Shown piece after piece: positions 1 to 8,688 of a stretch of 64,000 bases of DNA. The DNA is from Kitasatospora sp. NBC_00374 (lineage in GTDB: Bacteria; Actinomycetota; Actinomycetes; Streptomycetales; Streptomycetaceae): assembly GCF_041434935.1 (NCBI RefSeq), contig NZ_CP107964.1, positions 496,001 through 560,000 on the forward strand, read 5' to 3'. The stretch's first letter is position 1. Every line of letters begins with the position of its first letter. The notes under the pieces are model-generated. The model had not been told where the DNA came from. It made no database searches and saw only the letters and a program-made list of their open reading frames with translations. A program made the translations under genes and the position numbers.

Positions 1-867
1 AGCACCCAACTGCGCCGGATCGAGCGGTATCTGGGCGCTCCGCTGTTCGAGCGGGCGGCCTCGGGCGTGGTTCCGACCTGTTTCGGCGTCGAGGTGCTCG
101 CGGCCGCGCGCGACGTCCTGGCCCGCGCCGACCGTCTGGGCCGCCGGGGGGCCGGGGACGCCGCACAGGCTCCCCGGGTACTGCGGCTGGCCGCGACCCT
201 CTCCCCCGTCCTGCCGGGACTGCTGGCCCGGGCCCGGCGGCAGCGGCCCGACCTGCAGTTCACGGTGAGCAGCGTCTACCGGTCCTCGGACATCGTCGAG
301 CTGCTGGAGCGGGGCGGGGCCGATGCCGCTCTGGCGGTGGACTATCCCGGGCGGGAGCTGCGGCACTCGCCGGCGCTCGCGTACCGGAGCATCGCCACCG
401 AGCCGACGTTCGTGGCGCTGCCGGCCGGCCACCGGCTCAGGCACCGGACCGAGATCGCGTTGGCCGACCTGGCGGCGGAGACCTGGTTCCTGACCCCGGA
501 CGACGGGGCGGGCTGGCACGCGGTCTTCCACGGTGCCTGCGCGGCTGCCGGTTTCTCACCGGCGACGGTGCACGAGTTCCTGGGCGGCCGACTGGAGTTG
601 CAGGAGCTGATCGCGGCCGGCCTCGGGATCTCCATCGTCCAGGCGACCACCCGCCCACTCGCCGATGTGGTGGTCAGACCGCTGGCGGGTACGCCGATCT
701 GGTTCCGGCACCTGCTGGTCTGGCGGCGGGCGGCGGTGAGCGACCAGGTGGTGGAGTCACTGTTCGGCGCGGCGACCTCCGCCTACCGGGGCCTGATCGC
801 CGGCTCGCCGCACTTCCGCGCCTGGGCCGCCCGCACGTACCGCCCTTCGGGCTCGGCCGGCCAGTAA
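1..867 (+). CDS. LysR-family transcriptional regulator (5' truncated by window edge)
   Basis: The frame is open from base 1. Its first residues (STQLRRIERYLGAPLFER) are the second half of the LysR winged helix-turn-helix, so the start codon and roughly 40 N-terminal residues lie outside the window. After a linker, a type 2 periplasmic-binding-like effector domain runs to the C-terminus (VLRLAATLSPVLPGL, then FVALPAGHRL and ELIAAGLGISIVQ, which are usual LysR landmarks). It would act as a cytoplasmic activator or repressor of a nearby gene. Its target is unknown because the upstream DNA is missing. The next gene downstream starts more than 200 bases away and looks independent. The family call is firm; the function is not. 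Confidence 0.9.
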   Translation, partial: STQLRRIERYLGAPLFERAASGVVPTCFGVEVLAAARDVLARADRLGRRGAGDAAQAPRVLRLAATLSPVLPGLLARARRQRPDLQFTVSSVYRSSDIVELLERGGADAALAVDYPGRELRHSPALAYRSIATEPTFVALPAGHRLRHRTEIALADLAAETWFLTPDDGAGWHAVFHGACAAAGFSPATVHEFLGGRLELQELIAAGLGISIVQATTRPLADVVVRPLAGTPIWFRHLLVWRRAAVSDQVVESLFGAATSAYRGLIAGSPHFRAWAARTYRPSGSAGQ

Positions 868-954
868 GGCCCGGCCCCGACCCGTCCGCGCCCACTGCCA
901 CTGCCGGTCCCTCTGCCATGGAGCCGTAAAGGTGTTATGCCAGGCCCTACTGAT

Positions 955-964
955 GTCATATGAC
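955..964. promoter_or_regulatory. 10-bp palindrome in protease leader
   Basis: GTCATATGAC is a perfect palindrome in an unusually A/T-rich patch about 110 bases before the collagenase-like gene, followed closely by GTGACA. It could be an operator or part of the promoter. No second copy was noticed. Confidence 0.3.
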
Positions 965-1071
965 CTGTGACATTGTTCTGATGGCTGATCCGGTGTCAGG
1001 ATTCACGTCGTCACCCCCCTGGCTTCACCCCCGATGCCCGGTGAGCTCCCCCACAGGATGAAGGACCCGCA

Positions 1072-3651
1072 GTGCGCCTTCGCATACCGCTTCCCACCCT
1101 CGTGGCCGGCGTCGTCGCCGGCTGTGCCACCGTCGCCACGCTGCTGCCGGCCTCGGCGTTCGCCGCGCCCGCCCTTCGCGCGCCCGCCCGGGCCGGCGAC
1201 ACCCCCGCCGCCGCGGCCTCCCCCGCCGTCCCGAAGCCGCTCGGCCCCCTCGTCGCGGCCGGCTCCGAGGAGCCCGGCCCCGTCGCGGCACCGCTGCCAC
1301 CGGCCCTGCTCGGCCAGGTCGTGATGGGCCAGCCGGCCGGCACGGCCTACCGGACCACGCCCCGCCCGGCCGAGCAGAAGGCCGGCCAGGCCAAGCCGGC
1401 GTCCGCCGCCCCGGCCGCCTCCGGTACGCAGAGCTGCACCCCGGCCGACTTCGGCAGCCGCAGCGGTTCCGACCTGGTCGCGTTCATCAAGTCCTCGACC
1501 ACGGACTGCGTCAGCACGCTGTACAACGTCACCGGCACCGACGCGGGCAACATCTTCAAGCAGCAGAAGATGCTGACCGTCGCCAACGCGTTCCAGGCCC
1601 TGGCGACCTCCTACACCGGCGACAACTCGTCCTCCGTCCTGCAGTTGGTGCTCTTCCTGCGGGCCGGCTACTACGTCCAGTCCTACAACAGCGGCTCCGT
1701 CGGCAGCTACGACACCGCCCTCACCAATGCCACCAAGGCCGGCCTGGACGCCTTCCTCACGAGCGCGCACTGGACCGACGTCACCGACGCCAACGGCTCC
1801 GTGCTCAAGGAGGTGCTGATCCTCACCGACAGCGCCAACCTGCAGGGCAAGTACCTGAACGTCTACAAGCAGGTCCTGAGCAGCTACACCAACGACTACA
1901 ACGCGTTCCCCAAGATGGTCGGCGCGGTCAACTCGGTGCTGTCCGCGCCGCTGTGGCGGGCCAACTGGAACCCGGACTTCGTCAACGCGGTCAGCGCCGA
2001 CCCCGGTATCGTCACCGCCCTGGGCGCGTTCGCACTCAACCATCAGGACCTGCTCGGCGGCCCGAACGCCTTCCTGGACACCAACGCCGGCAACGACCTG
2101 TCCCGGATGGCCGGCGACAACACCACCATCGAGACGGTGGCCAAGCCGCTGGTCAAGCAGGTGCTCGACGCCACCCAGATCCTCGGCCGCACCGGCCCGC
2201 TGTACGTCCACACCGCGTACCAGGCCAACGCCTACGACCACGGGCAGTGCGCCTACTACCAGACCTGCGACCTGACGGCGAAGCTGACCGCGGCCGTCCT
2301 GCCGAACCGACTCGTCTGCGACAACCGCACCATCGTGACCGAGGCGCTCTCCCCGGCCGACCTGGCCGCCGTCTGCGCGAGCCTGCGGGGCGAGGACACC
2401 TTCTTCCACAACCTGGTCAAGGACAACGGCCCGATACCCGGCCAGTACGACAAGACCATCACCCTCGCGGTCTTCGCCAACCAGGCCGACTACCTCACCT
2501 ACTCCTGGGCGATCTACGGCAACTCCACCGACAACGGCGGCCAGACCCTGATGGACCCGACCGACCCCAACAACCAGGCCGTGTCGGTGATGTACCAGAA
2601 GTCGTGGAACGACAGCTTCCCCGCCAACGTGTGGAACCTGAACCACGAGTACACGCACTACCTGGACAGCATCCACAACATGAAGGGCAGCTTCACCACC
2701 GAGACCTCCGTCCCGGACATCTGGTGGATCGAGGGCGTCGCCGAGTACGAGTCGTACGCCTACCGCGGCCTCACCGACACCCAGGCGATGTCCGAGGCGG
2801 CCAAGCACACCTACAAGCTCAGCACGATCTTCCAGAACACCTACGGCAACTCGGACTCGACCCGCGTCTACCCGTGGGGCTACCTCGCCGTCCGGTACAT
2901 GTTCGAGAAGCACCCGGCCGACGTCCACACCATGCTCAGCCACTTCCGCACCGGTGACTACGCCGGCGGCTACGCGGTCTACAACTCCCTCGGGACCGCC
3001 TACGACGCCGACTTCGACAGCTGGCTGACCGGCTGCGCCGCCGGCGCCTGCTTCGCCGCCGGCCCGACCGCCCTGTTCACCCAGTCCGTGAGCGGCGGCA
3101 CGGTCACGCTGACCGACACCTCCGTGCAGACCGGCCCCGGCCGGATCACCGCCTGGCACTGGACCTTCGGCGACGGCAGCTCCTCCGACCTGCGCAACCC
3201 GACCCACACCTACGCCGCCGCCGGCACCTACACGGTCGCCCTGACCGCCACCGACGACACCGGCCGGAGCGCCAGCACCCCGACCTCGGTCACGGTGACC
3301 ACCGGCGGCCCCACCACCCTGCCGACCTGCACCGACCAGCGCGCCGACGCGATGGGCCAGAACTGCTCCCGCGCCAACCGCGCCGCGACCGCCGGCAACC
3401 TCGACTACCTGTACGTCTACCTGCCGGCCGGCACCAGCACGCTGAAGGTCACCACCTCCGGCGGCACCGGCACCGCGTACCTCTACTACAACGCGGACAC
3501 CTGGGCCTCGCCGAGCGCCTTCACCGCCTCCTCCCGCAACCCCGGGACCACCCAGTCCATCACCGTCACCAACCCGACCGCCGGCTACCGCTACCTCAGC
3601 CTGTACGCCGGCACCGACTTCAGCGGTGTCACCATCAGCACCCAGTTCTGA
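1072..3651 (+). CDS. Secreted M9 (microbial collagenase-like) metallopeptidase with PKD and PPC domains
   Basis: An exported zinc protease of 859 residues. Residues 1-27 form a signal peptide (RLRIPLPTLVAGVVAG, then PASAFAA). An Ala/Pro-rich pro-region follows. The catalytic module has the zinc motif HEYTH at residues 525-529 (catalytic Glu526) and, about 25-29 residues later, WWIEGVAEYES with the third-ligand glutamate (554 or 558), as in peptidase family M9. A PKD domain occupies roughly 664-745 (AWHWTFGDGSSSD), and a bacterial pre-peptidase C-terminal beta-sandwich fills the end; both are typical collagen-binding or matrix-binding modules of clostridial-type collagenases. The start is GTG. 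It is probably monocistronic, with a strong hairpin 30 bases after the stop. True collagen specificity cannot be read from the sequence. Confidence 0.88.
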   Translation: MRLRIPLPTLVAGVVAGCATVATLLPASAFAAPALRAPARAGDTPAAAASPAVPKPLGPLVAAGSEEPGPVAAPLPPALLGQVVMGQPAGTAYRTTPRPAEQKAGQAKPASAAPAASGTQSCTPADFGSRSGSDLVAFIKSSTTDCVSTLYNVTGTDAGNIFKQQKMLTVANAFQALATSYTGDNSSSVLQLVLFLRAGYYVQSYNSGSVGSYDTALTNATKAGLDAFLTSAHWTDVTDANGSVLKEVLILTDSANLQGKYLNVYKQVLSSYTNDYNAFPKMVGAVNSVLSAPLWRANWNPDFVNAVSADPGIVTALGAFALNHQDLLGGPNAFLDTNAGNDLSRMAGDNTTIETVAKPLVKQVLDATQILGRTGPLYVHTAYQANAYDHGQCAYYQTCDLTAKLTAAVLPNRLVCDNRTIVTEALSPADLAAVCASLRGEDTFFHNLVKDNGPIPGQYDKTITLAVFANQADYLTYSWAIYGNSTDNGGQTLMDPTDPNNQAVSVMYQKSWNDSFPANVWNLNHEYTHYLDSIHNMKGSFTTETSVPDIWWIEGVAEYESYAYRGLTDTQAMSEAAKHTYKLSTIFQNTYGNSDSTRVYPWGYLAVRYMFEKHPADVHTMLSHFRTGDYAGGYAVYNSLGTAYDADFDSWLTGCAAGACFAAGPTALFTQSVSGGTVTLTDTSVQTGPGRITAWHWTFGDGSSSDLRNPTHTYAAAGTYTVALTATDDTGRSASTPTSVTVTTGGPTTLPTCTDQRADAMGQNCSRANRAATAGNLDYLYVYLPAGTSTLKVTTSGGTGTAYLYYNADTWASPSAFTASSRNPGTTQSITVTNPTAGYRYLSLYAGTDFSGVTISTQF

Positions 3652-3680
3652 GTCCTGACCCCGACTCACCCCGTTCACCC

Positions 3681-3722
3681 CGGGCAGTCACGGGCGCGCT
3701 CCGCCGCCCCCGTGACTGCCCG
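3681..3722 (+). terminator. Strong hairpin terminator after the collagenase-like gene
   Basis: Perfect 14-base arms (3681-3694 and 3709-3722, GGGCAGTCACGGG against CCCGTGACTGCCC) around a 14-base loop, starting 30 bases past the stop. There is no T-tract, as is usual in high-GC actinomycetes. Confidence 0.75.
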
Positions 3723-3866
3723 TCGGTCGTCCGCGCCGCCCGAGCGCCCTTCGCGCTCCGCCATCAGGGCTACTTGGTCTCCGAGCTCTTGCCTCGACAG
3801 TGGTCCGAACGGGTTACTGTACGTGTCCGAATCGAGCGGCGTCCGGCCTCCGGCCCTTGGAGCGGT

Positions 3867-4640
3867 ATGCCTTCCTTCACCATCACCGACCGCGGCGGGG
3901 TGAGCTTCCCGCAGGGCGACCACACCGCCGTGGCGTTCTTCTGCGACAACACCCTGGACGGCAACACGAAGGCCGGCTTGAGGGTCGTGATCTGGTCGGC
4001 CGACCGGCCGGACGTGCACGTCGTGCAGGTCGGCAACGACGGGGGCCGACAGGTCGTCATCCCGTTTCCCGTCCCCGCCGGGACCCACGCCGTCACGGTG
4101 ACCCGAACAGACGGCCTGGCGTTCCCCGTCTACGCCACGCTGGACCCCGTGCCCACCACCCCCGGACAGATCCCCGCCTCGCAGATCGACTTCTCCGGCG
4201 CCGGATCGTGGCCCAGCGGATCGGCCGCCTGTGTCGGACACATCGACCGGGCACTCGACGTCATGGGAGTCACCGATCCCACCGCCCGCGGACACTGGGA
4301 GCTCGGCATGAACACCATCGCCTCCAGGGAATCCGCGTACAACTCGCCCCAGTGGCAGATCAACACCTCCGACTCGAACGCGGTCGGGCCACCCGTGCCG
4401 GACGACTCCGCCCTCCCCGGAGCGCCGTTCCAGTGCTCCCGCGGCGTCGCACAGTGCATCCCCCAGACGTTCGCCCGCTACCACCAGGCCGGCACGTCCC
4501 TACAGATCTACGACCCCGTCGCAAACTTCGCCGCCGCGATGAACTACGTCATGGACACCTACGGCGTTGCGCGCGACGGCCACAACCTCGCCGCCAACGT
4601 CCAGCAGGCCGACCCGAACCGCTCGCCCGCGGGCTACTGA
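3867..4640 (+). CDS. SLT lytic transglycosylase-like protein
   Basis: A 257-residue protein. The N-terminal half (about 1-100) is an unassigned beta-rich region. The C-terminal part resembles the transglycosylase SLT fold: ASRESAYN (candidate catalytic Glu155), TSDSNA, CSRGVAQCIPQTFARYH and DPVANFAAAMNYV match the E, GxxQ and xAxN elements of lytic transglycosylases, including phage tape-measure SLT domains. It would cleave peptidoglycan glycan strands. I chose the ATG at 3867, which has GGAG four bases upstream; the open frame extends further 5' without a credible start. No signal peptide is seen, so export, if it occurs, must use another route. It is convergent with the zinc-finger gene, 31 bases apart. 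Confidence 0.7.
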   Translation: MPSFTITDRGGVSFPQGDHTAVAFFCDNTLDGNTKAGLRVVIWSADRPDVHVVQVGNDGGRQVVIPFPVPAGTHAVTVTRTDGLAFPVYATLDPVPTTPGQIPASQIDFSGAGSWPSGSAACVGHIDRALDVMGVTDPTARGHWELGMNTIASRESAYNSPQWQINTSDSNAVGPPVPDDSALPGAPFQCSRGVAQCIPQTFARYHQAGTSLQIYDPVANFAAAMNYVMDTYGVARDGHNLAANVQQADPNRSPAGY

Positions 4641-4671
4641 ACACCACCCCGCCGCGTCCGGCCCGGGCAGG

Positions 4672-5043
4672 TCACTCCTCGCCGGAGAACCGTTCCCAGG
4701 CGGACTGACGGGTGATGCCGAGGGCCTCGCCGATCCTCGCCCAGGTCACACCCCGCCCGCGGAGATCCTGGACCCACCCGCGCAGGTCCGCCTCGACCTG
4801 GTCCGCGACCGCGGCGACCCGGGGAAGGCGGTCGAGCATCTGCTGGTCGGTCAGCGAGTCCCGGACCGGAAGCTGCAGGTCGGCCGGCTTCCCGCCGTAC
4901 TCCGCCACGATCGAGGCGGCCAGGTCGACGCACTCGTTGCAGATGTACACCCCCGGTCCCGTGACCAGCTTGGCCACCTCCGCCTCCGGCCTACCGCAGA
5001 ACGAGCATCGCAGGCCCTCGTGTTCGGCCACAGCCGCGGGCAT
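4672..5043 (-). CDS. ClpX-type C4 zinc-finger protein with C-terminal HTH
   Basis: A 123-residue protein. Residues 11-50 hold the zinc-binding domain found at the N-terminus of ClpX (Cys13, Cys16, Cys35, Cys38 in a CX2C-X18-CX2C arrangement, ending [16 protein letters not shown]), but no AAA+ domain follows. After a helical linker, residues 96-120 ([22 protein letters not shown]) form a helix-turn-helix. It may be a DNA-binding regulator whose zinc finger mediates dimerisation or contact with the Clp system. A perfect AGGAGGT ribosome site precedes the ATG. The promoter carries two identical palindromes, which suggests autoregulation. The domain calls are firm; the role is inference. Confidence 0.8.
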   Translation of the reverse strand: MPAAVAEHEGLRCSFCGRPEAEVAKLVTGPGVYICNECVDLAASIVAEYGGKPADLQLPVRDSLTDQQMLDRLPRVAAVADQVEADLRGWVQDLRGRGVTWARIGEALGITRQSAWERFSGEE

Positions 5044-5056
5044 ACCGCACCTCCTT

Positions 5057-5106
5057 GTCAGGCAATCCCTGACGGCAGGATATAGACGTCAGGAACGCCC
5101 TGACAA
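5057..5106 (-). promoter_or_regulatory. Promoter with twin GTCAGG-N5-CCTGAC operators
   Basis: Two perfect 17-bp palindromes sit at 5057-5073 and 5088-5104, with centres 31 bp apart (about three helical turns). Read in opposite orientations, both extend to TTGTCAGG-N5-CCTGACG. On the minus strand a TTGTCA -35 element (5101-5106) and a TATATC -10 element (5079-5084) are separated by 16 bp. The distal palindrome therefore overlaps -35 and the spacer, while the proximal one lies just downstream of -10 and next to the ribosome site. Confidence 0.7.
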
Positions 5107-5310
5107 GACGCCCCGGGCAGGACCTCGCCGCCGCGTCGACGGGCTGTCAGGTCCACTGCTCGGACGGGGCGACGCCGGGAGCGGGCTTGCCGTGCGGGTT
5201 CGCGGTCAGGCCGTCGTGCCGCGGGCGAGCGCTCCCGGCCGGCCGGAGCCGCTCGCTGGTGGTGACCCGGCGAGCGTGGGCTCCGGCACCGGGCGGCCCG
5301 GCGACGCCGG

Positions 5311-6306
5311 TCAGCCGGCGAGGAGTTCGAGCGTGTCGATCACGCGGTTCGAGAAGCCCCACTCGTTGTCGTACCAGGCGACCACCTTGATGTGGCGGCC
5401 GTCGACGCGGGTGAGCTCCGAGTCGAAGATCGACGATGCCGGGTTGCCGGTGATGTCGGAGGACACGAGCGGGTCGTCGGAGTACTCCAGCACGCCGGCG
5501 AGCGGACCCTGCGCCGCGGCGCGGTACGCCGCCAGGACCTCCTCGCGCGTCACGTCGCGGGCGACGGTCGTGTTGAGTTCGACGATCGACCCCACCGGAA
5601 CCGGCACCCGGATCGAGTCGCCCGACAGCTTGCCGTCGAGGTTCGGCAGCACGAGGCCGATCGCCTTCGCGGCGCCCGTGGTGGTCGGCACGATGTTGAC
5701 GGCGGCGGCGCGGGCGCGACGGGCGTCGCGGTGCGGACCGTCCTGCAGGTTCTGCTCCTGCGTGTAGGCGTGCACCGTCGTCATGAAGCCGTGCTCGATG
5801 CCGGCCAGCTCGTCGAGCACCGCGGCCAGCGGCGCGAGCGCGTTGGTCGTGCAGGAGGCGTTCGAGACGATCGTGTGCGTGGCCGGGTCGTACGCATCGG
5901 TGTTGACCCCGAACGCGAGCGTGACGTCGGCGCCGTCCGCCGGCGCGCTGACCAGGACCCGCTTCGCGCCCGCGTCGAGGTGGGCGCGGGCGGCCGCGGC
6001 CGACGTGAAGCGGCCGGTCGCCTCCAGCACGAGGTCGACGCCGAGCTCGGCCCACGGCAGCTGCGCCGGCTCGCGCTCGGCGAGCACGGTGATCCGACGC
6101 CCGTCGACGACGAGGGCATTCCCGTCCACGGTGACCGGGCGGCCCAGCCGGCCCGCGGTCGTGTCGTAGGCGAGCAGCCGCGCGAGGGTGGCGGGCTCCG
6201 TGAGGTCGTTGACGGCGACGACCTCGAGCTTGCTGTCCCGTTCGAGCAGCGCGCGCAGCACGTTGCGTCCGATGCGGCCGAATCCGTTGATGGCGATGCG
6301 AGTCAT
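5311..6306 (-). CDS. gap: Glyceraldehyde-3-phosphate dehydrogenase
   Basis: A 331-residue type I GAPDH, catalysing the reversible NAD-dependent oxidation and phosphorylation of glyceraldehyde 3-phosphate. The N-terminal Rossmann motif is INGFGRIGRN, with Asp34 in VNDL favouring NAD. The catalytic cysteine lies in SNASCTTN (Cys152), the paired histidine is His179 (TTVHAYT), and WYDNEWGFSNR closes the protein. The ATG at 6306 has AAGGA upstream; the open frame continues farther 5' without family residues. It lies 107 bases downstream of a GlxA-type regulator on the same strand, which may control it. Streptomycetes often carry more than one gap gene, and this may be a secondary copy. Confidence 0.95.
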   Translation of the reverse strand: MTRIAINGFGRIGRNVLRALLERDSKLEVVAVNDLTEPATLARLLAYDTTAGRLGRPVTVDGNALVVDGRRITVLAEREPAQLPWAELGVDLVLEATGRFTSAAAARAHLDAGAKRVLVSAPADGADVTLAFGVNTDAYDPATHTIVSNASCTTNALAPLAAVLDELAGIEHGFMTTVHAYTQEQNLQDGPHRDARRARAAAVNIVPTTTGAAKAIGLVLPNLDGKLSGDSIRVPVPVGSIVELNTTVARDVTREEVLAAYRAAAQGPLAGVLEYSDDPLVSSDITGNPASSIFDSELTRVDGRHIKVVAWYDNEWGFSNRVIDTLELLAG

Positions 6307-6413
6307 GTGTGGTGTCCTTTCGGGTTCGCCACAAGGTTCGCGCGCGGAGTCCGCCGGTGACAGCGGTGTGATCGCCACGGTCCGAAAGTTTCCCGCCACG
6401 CGGTGGTCCCGGG

Positions 6414-7370
6414 TCACTCGCCCTGGGCGAAGGTGCGCCGGTACTCGCTCGGTGTGGTGTCGAGGATGCGCTGGAAGTGCAGACGCAGATTGGTACCGGT
6501 GCCGAGGCCGACGTCGGCGGCGATCTGCTCGACGCTCCGCTCGGAACGTTCGAGCAGCTCACGGGCCATGTCGATCCGGGCGCGCATGACCCACTGCATC
6601 GGCGTGTACCCCGTGTCGTCGACGAAGCGCCGGGAGAACGTGCGCGGCGACACCGCCGCGTGCCGGGCGAGCGCTTCGAGGGTGAGGGGCTCACCGAGCC
6701 GGTGCAGCGCCCACTCGCGGGTGGCGGCGAACCGCTCGCCGAGCGGCTCCGGCACGCTGCGCGGCACGTACTGGGCCTGGCCGCCACTGCGGTAGGGGGC
6801 CGCGACCAGGCGCCGGGCCGCGTGGTTCGACGCGGCCACCCCGAGGTCGCCGCGCAGGATGTGCAGGCACAGGTCGATGCCGGAGGCCGCGCCGGCCGAC
6901 GTCAGCACGCTGCCCTCGTCGACGAACAGCACGTTCTCGTCGACCCGGACGAGCGGGCGCTTCGCGGCGAGCGCCCGTGCGTAGTGCCAGTGCGTCGTGG
7001 CGCGCCGGCCGTCGAGCAGGCCCGTGGCGGCGAGCGCGAAGGCGCCCGTCGAGATGGCGGCGAGCCTCGCGCCCCGCCGGTGGGCGGCGATCAGCGCGTC
7101 GAGGACGGCCTGCGGCGGGTCCTCACGGTCCGGGAACCGGTAGCCGGGGACGAAGACGATGTCGGCCCACGCGAGCGCGTCGAGGCCGTGGGCGACGTAG
7201 TACGACAGGCCGTCGCCGCCGGTCACGAGACCGGGCGCCGCGCCGCACACCCGCACCTCGTACGGCATGCTCGCGCGGGTCGTGAACACCTGCGCGGGAA
7301 TACCGACGTCGAGGGGCTTCGCACCTTCGAGCACGAGGACGGCGACGCGATGCAGGGGTGAGGCTGGCAC
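6414..7370 (-). CDS. GlxA-family AraC regulator with DJ-1/PfpI domain
   Basis: A 318-residue regulator. Residues 1-180 are a class I glutamine-amidotransferase-like (DJ-1/PfpI) sensor domain (VAVLVLEGAKPLDVGIPAQVF, FVPGY, ISTGAFALAATGLLDGR, TTHWHYA). The position often held by cysteine in the nucleophile elbow is Ser here. Residues 215-318 contain the paired AraC HTHs (ALARHAAVSPRTFSRRF and VEQIAADVGLGTGTNLRLHF), ending in PSEYRRTF. The start is GTG, and no clear ribosome site is visible in front of it. It is cotranscribed with, or acts on, the downstream gap gene by position. The ligand is unknown. Confidence 0.88.
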   Translation of the reverse strand: MPASPLHRVAVLVLEGAKPLDVGIPAQVFTTRASMPYEVRVCGAAPGLVTGGDGLSYYVAHGLDALAWADIVFVPGYRFPDREDPPQAVLDALIAAHRRGARLAAISTGAFALAATGLLDGRRATTHWHYARALAAKRPLVRVDENVLFVDEGSVLTSAGAASGIDLCLHILRGDLGVAASNHAARRLVAAPYRSGGQAQYVPRSVPEPLGERFAATREWALHRLGEPLTLEALARHAAVSPRTFSRRFVDDTGYTPMQWVMRARIDMARELLERSERSVEQIAADVGLGTGTNLRLHFQRILDTTPSEYRRTFAQGE

Positions 7371-7472
7371 GGAAACGAGGGTACGCGGAAGATCGGGGTT
7401 GCATCGGTCCGGTGCCCGGGGCCGCGCAGGTCAGCGGGGACTGCACCGGCTCAGGCGTGGGCGGCCCTCGTC

Positions 7473-8372
7473 TCACCCGAGATCGGGGAAGCCCACCGCG
7501 GTGAGTCGCTCGGACACCTCCCAGAGGCGGCGGGCCCGCAGGCCGTCGCGGGCGTACGCGCTCTGTCGGGCGGGGGCCGGGTGTCCGCGCAGCTCGCCGC
7601 GGCCTCCCGGGCCGACGTAGCTGCCACCGGGCAGGGGCTCGGTGACCGAGTACAGGGACGGCAGCGCCCCCATGGCGTCGGACTGGGCGACCAGCCGGTT
7701 GGCCACGGCCATGACCAGTCGCTGCACGGCGCTGCCGGAGTGGCTCTGGAGATTGGTCGCGGCATAGCCCGGGTGGGCGGCGTGCGCGGTCACGGGCGAC
7801 CCGGCTTCGGTGAGCCTGCGCTGAAGCTCCCGGACGAAGAGCAGGTTCGCCAGCTTGGACTGCTGGTAGGCCCGCCAGGGGCTGTACGTGCGCTCGGAGT
7901 TGAGGTCGTCGAAGTCGATGTCCACCCCCGGCCGGCGGTGCGCGTTGGACGCGACGGTGACGACCCGTCCGGTGATGTGCGGGAGCAGCAGGTTGGTGAG
8001 GGCGAACGGCCCGAGGTGGTTGGTGCCGAGCTGCATCTCGAAGCCGTCGACCGTGCGCTGTTCGGGGATGGCCATGACGCCCGCGTTGTTGACCAGGACG
8101 TCGAGCGGGCCGTCCCAGGCCGCGGCGAACGCCCGGACGGAGGACAGGTCGGCGAGGTCCAGTCGTCGCACCTCGGTGCTGCCGGGCAGGGTCTGCGCCA
8201 GGCGCTCACCACGGGCGGTGTCCCTGACGGCGAGGACGACGTGGGCGCCCGCCCCGGCGAGCTCGCGGGCGGTGACCGCGCCCAGGCCGCTGGTTGCTCC
8301 GGTGACGACGATCGTGCGGCCGGCCTGCGAGGGGAGGTCGGCGGCGGACCATTTCTCGTGCGGTGTGGTCAT
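7473..8372 (-). CDS. Short-chain dehydrogenase/reductase
   Basis: A 299-residue classical SDR related to the retinol dehydrogenase/protochlorophyllide-reductase-like branch. It has the cofactor motif TGATSGLG (residues 24-31), NNAG, catalytic YQQSK (YxxxK), and the HPGYAATNLQ loop after the active site. RDTARGE after beta-strand 2 suggests NADP preference. The substrate is unknown. On the opposite strand, starting about 35 bases upstream of its ATG, are remnants resembling the C-terminal part of a TetR regulator, so it may once have had a divergent TetR partner. Confidence 0.85.
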   Translation of the reverse strand: MTTPHEKWSAADLPSQAGRTIVVTGATSGLGAVTARELAGAGAHVVLAVRDTARGERLAQTLPGSTEVRRLDLADLSSVRAFAAAWDGPLDVLVNNAGVMAIPEQRTVDGFEMQLGTNHLGPFALTNLLLPHITGRVVTVASNAHRRPGVDIDFDDLNSERTYSPWRAYQQSKLANLLFVRELQRRLTEAGSPVTAHAAHPGYAATNLQSHSGSAVQRLVMAVANRLVAQSDAMGALPSLYSVTEPLPGGSYVGPGGRGELRGHPAPARQSAYARDGLRARRLWEVSERLTAVGFPDLG

Positions 8373-8404
8373 GGCTCCAGCCTGACGCCCCGGCCGCGGG
8401 CCGT

Positions 8405-8666
8405 CTCGTGTTCGCCACGATTCACGGGCTGGCCGTCCTGCTCAACAGCGGCATGATCCGCTACCGGGGGCTGGCGGCGCCGTCCGCGAGCGAGCCGCAG
8501 GTCCAGGTGACCAGGTCACGGGCGAGCGGAGCGGCAGCGGCGGTCACCCGCCGCGCCCGAGTGCGTCCACGAGCCGGACGTCGGCGAAGGCCACCTGGGC
8601 GTCCAGTCGTATCTGCTCGCACTGCCCGCCGACACGCTGCTCGTCAACGTGCGCTGCCACGTCTGA
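8405..8666 (+). pseudogene. Fused remnants: TetR C-terminal piece plus another 3' gene end
   Basis: No intact gene fits here, but two segments read like protein. From 8408 the plus strand gives VFATIHGLAVLLNSGMIRYR, which resembles the effector-domain segment of TetR regulators (WAxxHGLAxLL). From about 8559, in another frame, it gives ECVHEPDVGEGHLGVQSYLL followed by a plausible end and a stop at 8664-8666. I read this as a decayed divergent TetR gene joined by deletion to the tail of a second gene that I do not recognise. Confidence 0.35.
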
Positions 8667-8688
8667 CCCACCCCGCCGGCCCGCCGCC

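Noticed and set aside
1003..3678. Very long minus-strand frame opposite the collagenase-like gene
   Set aside because: It is a shadow of the high-GC coding strand: Gly/Val/Arg repeats without family features, while the plus-strand frame has signal peptide, zinc motif and domains.
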